Notes: generated by a model not told the origin, from the sequence alone. 17,105 nt of DNA from Pseudomonadota bacterium (GCA_016705325.1 JADIYJ010000020.1:1-17105), one strand, 5' to 3'; counted from the stretch's first letter, positions 1 through 10,157 are shown. A program made the numbers and translations.

Positions 1-944
1 CCGGGCAGGGCATTCAGGCGGCGTTGAAGAAGTCGTGACGGGCCTTGAAGTGCTGGTTTCATCTCTCGGCGACGCAGGCCTAATTCGCCAGATTGAGGGC
101 CACGACCGCCGCTGCCTCTGCGCGATCGACTTGAGGGTTCGAGGTGCTCCGGCTCTGGATGGCTGGACATCGCGTCGATGATCGTCGCCGGCCCGCCGCA
201 ATAGCCGATGCCCAGCCGGTCGCCAGCATAGCTCTTCGACACGCCGTTGATCGTCACGTTCGTAGAGGTCAGGGCAGGCGGTAGAAAACTGCAGAACGGT
301 TCCGCGCCCCAGAAAATGTGCTCGTACATGTCGTCCGTGGCGATGAGCACGTCGGGGTGGCGGCGCGGCACGGCACCGAGCGCGTGCGGCTCGGCGCTCG
401 TGTAGGCAGCGCCGGTCGGGTTCCGACGGGCTGTTGAGCATGAACAGTCGCGTCTTTGGCGTGATGGCCGCTTCGAGTTGCGCCAGGGTGATCACGTAGC
501 CCTGGTCAGGACCGGCGTACGGCGTGATCGGCGTGCCTTCACCAGCAGCGCGATGTCCCGGGTACGGGGCCCAGTAGGCGCCGGGATGATGACCTCGTCG
601 CCCGGGTCGATCACCGCCATGAACAGGTTGTAGATCGTCTGCTTGGCGCCGGTGGAGACGAGGACCTGCGGGCGCGTGTAAGCGATGCCGTTGTCGCGCT
701 TGAACTTCGCGATGATCGCGTCCTTCAGGTCGGGAAGCCCTCGACCGCGGTGGCGCGTGAAGCCCTTTGCCCGGATCATCGACGCCCGCGTCGGCGATAA
801 TGCACGGGCGTGTCGAAGTCCGGCTCGCCGACGCCGGGGCCGACGATGTCCTTGCCCTCCGCCTTTGAGCCGGGACCCGGCCCGTCAGGGCGACGGGGGA
901 GACGGCTTGACGCGCTTCAATCGCTCGGCGAGGACGATGGCCAC
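1..944 (-). pseudogene. AspC-type class I aminotransferase, 3'-partial at window edge and multiply frameshifted
   Basis: A pyridoxal-phosphate aminotransferase of the aspartate aminotransferase family, which would move an amino group between an amino acid and a 2-oxoacid in the cytoplasm. No single frame is open, but piecing frames together gives the family in order. It starts at GTG 942-944 (VAIVLAERLKRVKPS), then GPGVGEPDFDTP, LPDLKDAIIAKFKRDNG (722-690 region), STGAKQTIYNLFMAVIDPGDEVIIPAP, AITPKTRLFMLNSPS, PTGAAYT, ATDDMYEHIFWGAEPF, the PLP-lysine segment VSKSYA (near 230) and IQSRSTSNP. It runs off the left edge at HFKARHDFFNAA. At least eight one- or two-base indels are needed, several in compensating pairs (for example at ~565 and ~555, turning an expected PYWAPYPD into PTGPRTRD). 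Conservation between the indels suggests sequencing error or very recent decay. It is divergent from uvrB, an arrangement known in Pseudomonas. Family assignment is firm; substrate is unknown. Confidence 0.85.
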
Positions 945-1035
945 TGGGAGATTCCGCGGGTGAAAAAGACAGAACATTTTGGGCTAATCTGGCGGTCCTC
1001 CCAAGGCAGATGACACCGATCGGCGGCAGTTGCAG

Positions 1036-3062
<2,027 letters not shown>

Positions 3063-3114
3063 TGACCCCTATCCCCTAACCCCTTCCTTCCTGTATCCTC
3101 CGCGGCTCGTTTGA

Positions 3115-3189
3115 GGGCGCATAGCTCAGCGGTAGAGCACTACCTTGACATGGTAGGGGTCCGTGGTTCGATCCCACGTGCGCCCACCA
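3115..3189 (+). tRNA. tRNA-Val(GAC)
   Basis: A 75-nt cloverleaf with an encoded CCA end. The acceptor stem is GGGCGCA/TGCGCCC, the D stem GCTC/GAGC, and the anticodon stem CTACC/GGTAG around the loop TTGACAT, giving anticodon GAC (valine, codons GUC/GUU). The T arm is CGTGG-TTCGATC-CCACG, followed by discriminator A and CCA. It sits 52 nt after uvrB and 48 nt before thrS, the position I recall for this tRNA in Pseudomonas. A weak -10-like TATCCT at 3094-3099 lacks a convincing -35. No terminator is visible between it and thrS, so read-through is possible. Confidence 0.96.
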
Positions 3190-3237
3190 CGATCCCGGCA
3201 CCTGGGTCATCGTGAATCTTGACGGGACCTTAAGACG

Positions 3238-5014
3238 ATGCCGGTCATCACACTGCCTGACGGCAGCCAACGCAGTTTCGAACAACCCGTGACCGTGGCA
3301 GGCGTTGCCGCGAGCATCGGCGCGGGCCTCGCCAAGGCTGCGCTTGCTGGTCGTGTCAACGGCAAGCTGGTGGACACCTCGTACGTCCTCGACCGGGATG
3401 CGCAGGTTTCAATCGTCACTGGCAGGGACCCGGACGGGCTCGAAATCATCCGTCACTCCACGGCGCACCTGCTGGCGCAGGCCGTGCAGGCCGTCTACCC
3501 GGAAGCGCAGGTCACCATCGGTCCCGTGATCGAGGACGGCTTCTACTACGACTTCGCCTTCAGCCGGCCGTTCACGCCGGAAGACCTCGCGAAGTTCGAG
3601 GCGAAGATGCACGAACTCGCCAAGGCCGACCTCAAGGTCGAGCGCAAGCTGATGCCGCGCGACGAGGCGGTCGAGAAGTTCAGGAAGATCGGCGAGCATT
3701 ACAAGGCCGAGATCATCGCGAGCATCCCCGCGAACGAAGACATCAGCCTGTACGGCCAGGGCGACTGGTTCGACCTGTGCCGCGGCCCGCACGTGCCCAG
3801 CACGGGCAAGCTCGGCGCGTTCAAGCTGATGAAGGTCGCAGGCGCCTACTGGCGCGGCGACTCGAAGAACGAAATGCTCCAGCGCATCTACGGCACCGCG
3901 TGGGCGGACGAGAAGGCGCTGAAGGCGTACCTCACCCGCCTCGAGGAAGCCGAAAAGCGCGATCATCGACGCGTTGGCCGCGACCTCGGCCTGTTCCACA
4001 CGCAGGAAGAAGCGGTGGGCAGCGTGTTCTGGCACCCGAAGGGTCACACTCTCTGGCGCACTGTCGAATCCTACATGCGCGACCGCCTCGAGCAGGCCGG
4101 CTACGTCGAGGTCAAGACGCCGCAGCTGCTCGACCGCGTGCTGTGGGAGAAGTCGGGGCACTGGGAAAACTACCGGCCCAACATGTTCATCGCCGAATCC
4201 GAGGATCGCGTCCTCGCGGTCAAGCCGATGAACTGTCCGGGGCACGTGCTCATCTATCGGCAGGGCATCAAGTCATATCGCGACCTGCCGCTGCGCATGG
4301 CCGAGTTCGGTGCCTGCCATCGCAACGAGCCGTCGGGCGCGCTGCACGGCCTGATGCGCGTGCGCGCGTTCACGCAGGACGATGCGCGCATCTTCTGCAC
4401 CGAAGACCAGGTCAACGCCGAGACGGTCGCGTTCTGCGACCTGCTCATGAGCGTCTACAAGGATTTCGGGTTCGAGGAAGTGCGGGTCAAGTTCTCGGAC
4501 CGCCCGGCCAAGCGCGCCGGCACCGACGCCACCTGGGACAAGGCGGAAGCCGCCCTCAAGTCGGCAGTCGAGACCGCGGGTCTCGAATACACGCTGAATC
4601 CGGGGGAGGGGGCCTTCTACGGTCCCAAGCTCGAATTCGTGCTCCGGGACGCCATTGGCCGGGACTGGCAGTGCGGCACCCTGCAGGTCGATTTCGTGCT
4701 GCCGGAGCGCCTGGGTGCCGAGTACGTCGGCGAGGACGGGGCCGTGCACCGGCCGGTCATGCTGCACCGGGCGATCCTGGGCTCCATGGAGCGTTTCCTG
4801 GGGATTCTCATCGAAAATCACGCCGGGAAATTCCCGACCTGGCTCGCCCCGGTGCAGGCCGTGGTGATGAATATCACCGACGGAGGAGCTGATTACGTGC
4901 GCAAAGCGACCGAATTCCTGAAAAATCAGGGCTTCGGGTCGAAATGGATTTGCGAAACGAGAAAGTCGGCTTTAAAATCCGCGAACACACCTTGCAGCGG
5001 GTCCCGTACCTGCT
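3238..5014 (+). CDS. thrS: Threonyl-tRNA synthetase, C-terminus missing
   Basis: A class II aminoacyl-tRNA synthetase that charges tRNA-Thr. In order are the N-terminal TGS domain (residues ~1-60), the editing domain with HSTAH (~73-77) and the C/H pair in FDLCRGPHVP (~180-185), the catalytic core with MNCPGH (Cys333), motif 2 region and PVMLHRAILGSMERF (His510), and the start of the anticodon-binding domain. Two oddities stand out. Residue 384, which aligns with E. coli zinc ligand His385 in FTQDDAHIFC, is Arg (codon CGC, 4387-4389). A base is also missing near 4935: the true frame moves by one and reads VEMDLRNEKVGFKIREHTLQRVPYLL to ~5015, where it stops matching ThrRS. About 50 C-terminal codons are absent, and the sequence continues as infC. 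The original frame stays open to 5232 but encodes nonsense after ~4935. ATG 3238 fits the family N-terminus; its ribosome binding site is weak. Confidence 0.93.
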
Positions 5015-5368
5015 GTGCCGGTCTGCCGGATCATCGATTTCGGCAAGTTCCAGTTCGAGACGAACAAGAAAGCCGCGATCGCGAAGAAGAAGCAGAAACA
5101 GATACAGATCAAGGAAGTGAAGTTTCGACCTGGAACCGACGAAGGCGACTATCAGATCAAGCTCAGGAATCTGATTCGCTTTTTCGAGGAAGGGGACAAG
5201 GCCAAGGTGACATTGCGTTTCCGTGGCCGTGAGATGGCGCACACGGACCTCGGTCGGCAGATGCTGATGCGTTTGCAGCAAGACCTCGCCGGAATGGCGG
5301 TGGTCGAGCAGCATCCGCTGATGGAAGGCCGGCAGATGGTCATGATGCTGGCGCCAAAAAAGAAGTAA
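5015..5368 (+). CDS. infC: Translation initiation factor IF-3, C-terminal domain only
   Basis: The 117 residues from VPVCRIIDFGKF to LAPKKK match the end of the IF-3 linker and the whole C-terminal domain, including FRPGTDEGDYQ, RFRGREMAH and the EGRQM segment. This is the part that binds the 30S platform and monitors initiator tRNA and start codon. E. coli IF-3 is 180 residues and reaches PVCR at about residue 63, so the N-terminal domain and its start are missing. The GTG at 5015-5017 is only where infC coding begins after the junction with thrS, and no ribosome binding site precedes it. infC is essential in bacteria where tested, so a collapsed or misjoined sequence is more likely than a true truncation. 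The gene ends 83 nt before rpmI. Confidence 0.9.
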   Translation: MPVCRIIDFGKFQFETNKKAAIAKKKQKQIQIKEVKFRPGTDEGDYQIKLRNLIRFFEEGDKAKVTLRFRGREMAHTDLGRQMLMRLQQDLAGMAVVEQHPLMEGRQMVMMLAPKKK

Positions 5369-5369
5369 G

Positions 5370-5388
5370 GGCGGTTTCGGCCGCCTTT
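5370..5388 (+). terminator. Small hairpin after infC
   Basis: GGCGG (5370-5374) and CCGCC (5381-5385) can pair around a 6-nt loop, followed by TTT. It starts two bases after the infC stop. With only five base pairs and three T it is a weak terminator at best, and may be an RNA processing or attenuation element inside the infC-rpmI-rplT transcript. Confidence 0.35.
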
Positions 5389-5451
5389 CGCCTTGGATCC
5401 GAAGCCGCAAGGCCGAGGTGAAACGGGCTATGAAAAATCAGGAGTTGTGAT

Positions 5452-5646
5452 ATGCCCAAGTTGAAGACCAACCGGGCCGCGGCCAAGCGTTTTCGCAAGA
5501 CAGCGAAAGGCTTCAAGCGCGGCCAGTCGCAGAAGCGACACATCCTCACCAAGAAGTCGAGCAAGCGGAAGCGGAATCTGCGTGGCACCACCATGGTCGC
5601 CAAGCAGGATCTCGTCCGTCTCGAACAATTGCTGCCCCACGCCTGA
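5452..5646 (+). CDS. rpmI: 50S ribosomal protein L35
   Basis: A 64-residue, strongly basic protein matching the small large-subunit ribosomal protein L35. It begins MPKLKTNRAAAKRFRKTAKGFKR and contains KKSSKRKRNLR, at the family's usual length of ~64-65. The ATG has a good Shine-Dalgarno AGGAG at 5440-5444 with a 7-nt spacer. It lies between infC and rplT as in most bacteria, and its stop codon overlaps the rplT Shine-Dalgarno, so the two are probably translationally coupled. In E. coli this pair is repressed by L20 binding to the mRNA; that leader would lie largely in the missing infC region and cannot be checked here. Confidence 0.97.
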   Translation: MPKLKTNRAAAKRFRKTAKGFKRGQSQKRHILTKKSSKRKRNLRGTTMVAKQDLVRLEQLLPHA

Positions 5647-5652
5647 GGTGAC

Positions 5653-5655
5653 CCA
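5653..5655 (+). promoter_or_regulatory. rplT Shine-Dalgarno overlapping the rpmI stop (GAGGTG, 5645-5650)
   Basis: GAGGTG at 5645-5650 starts inside the rpmI TGA stop (5644-5646) and lies 4 nt before the rplT ATG at 5655. The overlap suggests coupled translation of L35 and L20. The site itself is at 5645-5650. Confidence 0.5.
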
Positions 5656-6020
5656 TGGCACGAGTTAAACGTGGCGTCATCGCTGGACGCCGGCACAAGA
5701 AGGTCCTCGCCAAGGCGAAGGGTTACTACAACGCACGCCGCAAGGTGTATCGCACGGCGAAGCAGGCGGTCATCAAGGCCGGCCAGTACGCCTACCGCGA
5801 TCGCAAGGCGAAGAAGCGTGATTTCCGCGCGCTGTGGATCACTCGAATCAATGCGGGTGCCCGCATGTTCGAGATGTCGTACAGCCGGCTGATGGCGGGC
5901 CTCAAGGCCGCGGGCCTGGAGATCGACCGCAAGATGCTGGCGGACCTCGCGGTCCACGACATCGAGGCGTTCGGCAAGATCGTCGAGCAGGCGAAGAAGA
6001 GCCTCCCGGCCGCCGAGTAG
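5655..6020 (+). CDS. rplT: 50S ribosomal protein L20
   Basis: A 121-residue basic protein with L20 hallmarks: MARVKRGVIAGRRHKKVLAKAKGYY, then RVYRTAKQAVIKA-like and YRDRKAKKRDFR segments, and SRLMAGLKAAGLEIDRKMLADLA toward the C-terminus. Typical length is 117-121. L20 binds 23S rRNA early in 50S assembly and, in bacteria studied, represses its own operon. The ATG follows GAGGTG closely. The TAG stop is 29 nt before pheS, and that gap is almost filled by a perfect hairpin. Confidence 0.97.
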   Translation: MARVKRGVIAGRRHKKVLAKAKGYYNARRKVYRTAKQAVIKAGQYAYRDRKAKKRDFRALWITRINAGARMFEMSYSRLMAGLKAAGLEIDRKMLADLAVHDIEAFGKIVEQAKKSLPAAE

Positions 6021-6021
6021 G

Positions 6022-6046
6022 GAAATAGGGGAGGCTCCCCTATTTC
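6022..6046 (+). terminator. Perfect 11-bp hairpin between rplT and pheS (terminator or attenuator)
   Basis: The left arm GAAATAGGGGA (6022-6032) and right arm TCCCCTATTTC (6036-6046) are exact reverse complements around the 3-nt loop GGC. The GC-rich core followed by TATTT resembles an intrinsic terminator. It begins 2 nt after the rplT stop and ends 3 nt before the pheS ATG. The only Shine-Dalgarno-like stretch for pheS (GGAGG, 6030-6034) is in the left arm and loop, 15 nt from the ATG, so folding should also affect pheS translation. E. coli controls pheST by attenuation through the pheM leader peptide; the 29-nt gap here leaves no room for such a leader. Confidence 0.65.
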
Positions 6047-6049
6047 GCA

Positions 6050-7084
6050 ATGAGCGACACGAGCACGACCCTCAGTCTTGACGCCCTGGCGGCAGACGCC
6101 AGGGCGCGGGTTGCGGCCTGCGCGGGCCTCGCGGAACTGGAAGCGCTCAAGGTCGAGTTGTTCGGCAAGAAAGGCGCGATCACCGCGCATTTGAAATCGC
6201 TGGGCGCGCTGGCGCCCGACGAACGCAAGGCCGCGGGTGCCCGCATCAACGCGGTTCGCGACGAGATCGGTGCCGCTTTCGAGGCACGCAAAGCGGAACT
6301 CGACAGCCTCGAACTCGAACGCAAGCTCGCGGCGGGACGCATCGACGTCACGCAGCCCGGTCGCGGCCAGCAGCCCGGCGGCCTGCACCCGGTGAGCCGC
6401 ACGCGCCGTCGCATCGAGACCATCTTCCGCAATGCCGGGTTTTCGGTCGAGGAAGGTCCCGAAGTCGAGGACGACTGGCACAACTTCGAGGCGCTCAACG
6501 TCCCCGCGAACCATCCGGCGCGCGCGATGCACGACACGTTCTACTTTCCGGACGGCCGTCTGCTGCGCACGCACACGTCGCCCGTGCAGGTACGCGCCAT
6601 GCTGCGCGAGAAGCCGCCGCTGCGCATGATCATGCCGGGCCGCGTCTACCGCTGCGATTCCGACATGACCCACACGCCGATGTTTCACCAGGTCGAAGGC
6701 CTGGTGGTCGACGACGGCGTCAGTTTCGCCCACCTCAAGTCGGTGCTGCACGAATTCGTGCAGCAGTATTTCGAGCGCGATCTCGGCATCCGCTTCCGCC
6801 CCTCGTATTTTCCATTCACCGAGCCCTCGGCCGAAGTCGACATTGAGTGCGTGTTCTGCAGCGGCGCGGGTTGCCGCGTCTGCAAGCAGACGGGCTGGCT
6901 CGAAGTCGCGGGCTGCGGCATGGTGCATCCCAACGTGCTGCGCAACGTGGGCATCGATCCCGAGCGTTACACCGGTTACGCGTTCGGCTTCGGGCTCGAG
7001 CGCCTGACCATGCTGCGCTACAGCGTCAACGACATCCGCCTCTACTTCGAGAACGACCTGCGCTTCCTGCGGCAGTTCGGTTGA
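6050..7084 (+). CDS. pheS: Phenylalanyl-tRNA synthetase alpha subunit
   Basis: The catalytic subunit of the alpha2-beta2 PheRS that activates phenylalanine. After an N-terminal coiled coil (~1-90) come GGLHPVSRTRRRIETIF, motif 2 residues around MIMPGRVYRCDSDMTHTPMFHQVEGL, FRPSYFPFTEPSAEVDIEC and the motif 3 region AFGFGLERLTMLRY. The end FENDLRFLRQF is typical. The length of 344 is slightly more than E. coli because of an insert with four cysteines, C267-x2-C270-x4-C275-x2-C278, just before TGWLEVAGCGMVHPNVLR. This zinc-knuckle-like variant is, as I recall, common in PheS outside enterobacteria. The start is the ATG directly after the hairpin. pheT follows after 14 nt. Confidence 0.97.
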   Translation: MSDTSTTLSLDALAADARARVAACAGLAELEALKVELFGKKGAITAHLKSLGALAPDERKAAGARINAVRDEIGAAFEARKAELDSLELERKLAAGRIDVTQPGRGQQPGGLHPVSRTRRRIETIFRNAGFSVEEGPEVEDDWHNFEALNVPANHPARAMHDTFYFPDGRLLRTHTSPVQVRAMLREKPPLRMIMPGRVYRCDSDMTHTPMFHQVEGLVVDDGVSFAHLKSVLHEFVQQYFERDLGIRFRPSYFPFTEPSAEVDIECVFCSGAGCRVCKQTGWLEVAGCGMVHPNVLRNVGIDPERYTGYAFGFGLERLTMLRYSVNDIRLYFENDLRFLRQFG

Positions 7085-7098
7085 CCCGGTAACCGACG

Positions 7099-9486
7099 AT
7101 GCGCATCAGTCTGCAATGGTTGGGTGAATGGAGCGGCGGGCCGCTGCCTGCGCCGAGGGACCTCGCCGCGCGCCTGACGATGGCGGGCCTCGAGATCGAA
7201 GGGGTCGAAGCGGCCGCGCCGCCGTTGCCGGGCGTGATCGTCGGCGAGATCGTCGAGCGCGTGCAGCACCCCAACGCCGACACGCTCAGCGTGTGCCAGG
7301 TGAACACCGGAGCCGAGACCGTGCAGATCGTCTGCGGCGCGCCCAATGCGCGTGCGGGCATGAAGGCGCCGCTCGCCACCGTCGGTGCGAAGCTGCCGGG
7401 CGGCATGGAGATCAAGCGGGCCAGGCTGCGCGGCGTCGAGTCGTTCGGCATGTTGTGTTCGGGACGCGAACTCGGCCTGTCCGAAGAATCCAGCGGCCTG
7501 CTCGAACTGCCGGCAGAGACACCGACCGGGGCGGCCGTCATCGACGCACTGGGTCTCGACGACACGGTCCTCGAAGTGAACCTGACGCCGAACCGCGGCG
7601 ATTGCATGAGTGTCCTCGGCATCGCGCGTGAGGTCGCCGCGCTGACCGGGCAAGCACTCACCGGACCGACCCAGACCGCCGTGCCTGCCGCATCCAGCGA
7701 GACCTTTCCGGTCGAGCTGACCGCGGGTGCGGGCTGCGTGCGCTTCGTCTCGCGCGTGATCCGGGGCCTGAATCCCTTGGCGAAGTCGCCGGCGTGGATG
7801 CAGGAACGGCTGCGCCGCGCCGGCTTGCGTCCGATCAGTGCGGCGGTCGACGTCACCAACTACGTCATGCTCGAACTCGGCCAGCCGATGCATGCGTACG
7901 ACTTGCGGGAGCTCGCCGGTGGCATCGTCGTGCGCCGCGCGCGGGCCGGGGAGACGCTGAAACCGCTCGACGGTCGCGAGGTCGCGATGGACGAAACGGT
8001 GCTCGTCATCGCCGATCGCGACAAGGCGCTGGGTCTCGCGGGAGTCATGGGCGGCGATCACTCAGGTATAGGTGACGACACCACCGACGTCCTGCTCGAA
8101 GTTGCGTTCTTCCGGCCCGAGTCGATCGCAGGTCGCGGCCGTCGCTACGGCCTGGTCACCGACGCTTCGCAGCGCTTCGAGCGCGGTGTCGATCCGACGT
8201 TGCAGGAGCGCGCGATCGAGCGTGCGACGGCACTGCTGTGCGCCTGCGCGGGTGGAACGCCGGGCCCGACGCAGCTGGCCGAACTCACTGCCGAGTTGCC
8301 GCCTGCAGCGCTCGTTCCGCTGCGTCCGGAGCGGGCGCGCCGCGTCATCGGAGCCGACATCGACGACGCAACGATTGCATCGATGCTCACGGGGCTCGGC
8401 ATGAAGGTCGACCACAGCGGCAGCGCCTGGCGCGTCACGCCGCCGACCTGGCGCTTCGACATCGCGATCGAGGAAGACCTGATCGAGGAAATCGCGCGCA
8501 CGCACGGCTTCGACCGCATTCCAGAAACGGTGCAGCCCGCACGGCAACCGATTCCCGCGGTCACCGAGACGCGCATTGATGGCGATGCAGTCGCTGACAT
8601 GCTGGTCCAGCGCGGTTATTTCGAGGCGATCACCTACAGTTTCATCGAACCGGGCCAGCACGATCTGTTCGCTCCCGGCGCGCCGAGCCTGACTCTCAGC
8701 AATCCCATCTCCGCCGAACTCGCGACGATGCGCGCCTCCTTGTGGCCGGGTCTCGCCGCGGCCCTCGCCTCGAACCAGCGTCGGCAACAGCCGCGCGTAC
8801 GCCTGTTCGAGCTCGGTCGCAAATTCATCGTCGCTCCTGCAGACGGTGCACTGCACGAAGTGCCGGTCATCGCCGGGATCGCGGCGGGCTCCGCCGTGCC
8901 CGAGCAGTGGGGTGCGCCCAGGGCAGCGGTCGATTTCTTCGACGTGCGGGCCGACGTCGAAGCACTGCTGCGTGCGACAGGAGCGAGCAGCCAATTCCGT
9001 TTCGTGCCCGGCCAGCACGCGGCATTGCATCCCGGCCAGACCGCCGAGATTCGCCGAGGCGGCGCGCACGCGGGTTGGATCGGCCGACTGCATCCCGACG
9101 TCGAGCGCCGACTCGATTTGACATATTCAGCGATTGTCTTCGAGCTCGAACTCGCGGTCGCGATGGCTGCCTCGGTGCCGCATTTCCAGGAAGTGTCACG
9201 GTTTCCGGCGGTGCGGCGTGACCTGGCGCTCGTCGTCGAGGAAGCGGTGCCCGTGCAGAAGCTGCTCGACTGCGTCCAGCGCGCCGCAGGGGCGGTGCTG
9301 CGCGAGACGACGGTGTTCGATATTTACCGCGGGGCAGGCATCGAAAATGGTCGCAAGAGTGTCGCGATAGGCTTGAATTTACAGGATGTTTCGCGCACCC
9401 TTACCGACGAAGAGACGGATGCCATCGTGGCCAGGGTCGTCTCCGACCTGGAGCGGGAGTGCTCCGCCACGATACGAGACCGATAA
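7099..9486 (+). CDS. pheT: Phenylalanyl-tRNA synthetase beta subunit
   Basis: A full-length (795 residues) beta subunit of PheRS. It opens MRISLQWLGEW, followed by the EMAP/tRNA-binding fold (~40-150; VCQVNTGAETVQIVCGAPNARAG). The B3/B4 editing region (~210-385) carries AAVDVTNYVMLELGQPMHAYD and FFRPESIAGRGRRYGL. The B5 domain (~400-470) is followed by the catalytic-like core with EEDLIEEIARTHGFDRIPE, and the C-terminal ferredoxin-like anticodon-binding domain holds FPAVRRDLALVVEEAVP. It supplies editing and tRNA-Phe recognition. The ATG follows a weak purine tract. ihfA begins 7 nt after the stop, so the genes are surely cotranscribed. No indel is apparent anywhere in the 2.4 kb. Confidence 0.97.
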   Translation: MRISLQWLGEWSGGPLPAPRDLAARLTMAGLEIEGVEAAAPPLPGVIVGEIVERVQHPNADTLSVCQVNTGAETVQIVCGAPNARAGMKAPLATVGAKLPGGMEIKRARLRGVESFGMLCSGRELGLSEESSGLLELPAETPTGAAVIDALGLDDTVLEVNLTPNRGDCMSVLGIAREVAALTGQALTGPTQTAVPAASSETFPVELTAGAGCVRFVSRVIRGLNPLAKSPAWMQERLRRAGLRPISAAVDVTNYVMLELGQPMHAYDLRELAGGIVVRRARAGETLKPLDGREVAMDETVLVIADRDKALGLAGVMGGDHSGIGDDTTDVLLEVAFFRPESIAGRGRRYGLVTDASQRFERGVDPTLQERAIERATALLCACAGGTPGPTQLAELTAELPPAALVPLRPERARRVIGADIDDATIASMLTGLGMKVDHSGSAWRVTPPTWRFDIAIEEDLIEEIARTHGFDRIPETVQPARQPIPAVTETRIDGDAVADMLVQRGYFEAITYSFIEPGQHDLFAPGAPSLTLSNPISAELATMRASLWPGLAAALASNQRRQQPRVRLFELGRKFIVAPADGALHEVPVIAGIAAGSAVPEQWGAPRAAVDFFDVRADVEALLRATGASSQFRFVPGQHAALHPGQTAEIRRGGAHAGWIGRLHPDVERRLDLTYSAIVFELELAVAMAASVPHFQEVSRFPAVRRDLALVVEEAVPVQKLLDCVQRAAGAVLRETTVFDIYRGAGIENGRKSVAIGLNLQDVSRTLTDEETDAIVARVVSDLERECSATIRDR

Positions 9487-9493
9487 GACAAAC

Positions 9494-9793
9494 ATGGCAT
9501 TGACCAAGGCGGAGATTGCAGAAGCACTGTTCGACCAGCTCGGCCTCAACAAGCGTGAGGCGCGTGAGCTCGTCGACTTGTTCTTCGAAGAGTTGCGCAT
9601 GGCGCTCGCCCATGGCGAGCAGGTCAAGCTCTCCGGTTTCGGCAACTTCGACCTGCGCAGCAAGAATCAGCGTCCGGGCCGCAACCCGAAGACCGGCGAG
9701 GAGATTCCGATCAGCGCGCGTCGCGTCGTGACTTTCCGTCCTGGCCAGAAACTGAAGGCGCGTGTGGAAGCGTATGCTGGAACCCAGCAATAA
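9494..9793 (+). CDS. ihfA: Integration host factor alpha subunit
   Basis: A 99-residue DNABII-family protein (MALTKAEIAEALFDQLGLNKREARELVDLFFEE...). The beta-arm carries the DNA-intercalating proline in GRNPKTGEEIPI, and the end VTFRPGQKLKARVEAYAG is typical of IHF-alpha rather than HU. With IHF-beta it bends DNA sharply in transcription, replication and recombination. It directly follows pheT, the conserved gammaproteobacterial position. The 3' end overlaps the start of the merR-family gene by 20 nt, implying translational coupling. Confidence 0.97.
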   Translation: MALTKAEIAEALFDQLGLNKREARELVDLFFEELRMALAHGEQVKLSGFGNFDLRSKNQRPGRNPKTGEEIPISARRVVTFRPGQKLKARVEAYAGTQQ

Positions 9794-10130
9794 CGACGAA
9801 CTCCCGCCGATCCCCGGCAAGCGCTATTTCACCATCGGGGAGGTCAGCGATCTGTGCGGTGTGAAGCCGCATGTGCTGCGTTACTGGGAGCAGGAGTTTC
9901 CCCAGCTCAAGCCGGTCAAGCGTCGGGGTAACCGCCGCTATTACCAGCGCCAGGACGTGCTGGTGATTCGACAGATCCGCGCGCTGCTCTACGACCAGGG
10001 CTTCACCATCGGCGGCGCCCGCAATCGGCTCGAGGGCGAAGAGGCCCGTGATGACGTCACCCAGGCCCACCAGCTCGCCCGCCAGCTGCGGGTCGAACTC
10101 GAAGAGCTGATCAAAATCCTGCGGCGCTGA
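9774..10130 (+). CDS. MerR-family transcriptional regulator linked to ihfA
   Basis: A small (118 residues) MerR-type DNA-binding protein with an N-terminal winged helix-turn-helix: YFTIGEVSDLCGVKPHVLRYWEQEFPQLKPVKRRGNRRYYQRQDV. It then has a short helical dimerisation region (QGFTIGGARNRLEG) and a Leu/Glu-rich C-terminal helix. It lacks the long coiled coil and C-terminal cysteine or effector domain of metal or drug sensors, so its signal is unknown. Homologues sit in this place after ihfA in Pseudomonas and relatives. ATG 9774 gives the family N-terminus MLEPSNNDELPPIPG and has GGAAG just upstream. An in-frame GTG at 9762 is possible but not preferred. Confidence 0.92.
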   Translation: MLEPSNNDELPPIPGKRYFTIGEVSDLCGVKPHVLRYWEQEFPQLKPVKRRGNRRYYQRQDVLVIRQIRALLYDQGFTIGGARNRLEGEEARDDVTQAHQLARQLRVELEELIKILRR

Positions 10131-10140
10131 GCGATTCGGC

Positions 10141-10146
10141 TATAAT
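10141..10146 (+). promoter_or_regulatory. -10 box of the tRNA-Pro promoter
   Basis: A consensus TATAAT lies 11 nt before the mature tRNA-Pro 5' end, followed by a GC-rich discriminator (CCGCGCCCGG) typical of stringently controlled stable-RNA promoters. The -35 region (about 10118-10123, inside the end of the MerR gene) is not close to consensus. Confidence 0.7.
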
Positions 10147-10157
10147 CCGCGCCCGGT

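Noticed and set aside
945..1035. Possible LexA-controlled promoter of uvrB (ACAG half-site near 970, TAATCT at 985-990)
   Set aside because: No second half-site at the right spacing and the -35 is poor; this stretch also lies in the error-rich zone.
5015..5450. L20-binding autoregulatory pseudoknot upstream of rpmI
   Set aside because: Much of the expected upstream region is missing at the thrS-infC junction, and I cannot fold the rest reliably.
3409..9093. Long open frames on the minus strand opposite thrS, pheS and pheT (for example 3409-4245, 5792-6928, 7042-8061, 8062-9093)
   Set aside because: They mirror well-conserved plus-strand genes, show no family motifs and are expected in GC-rich DNA with few chance stops.
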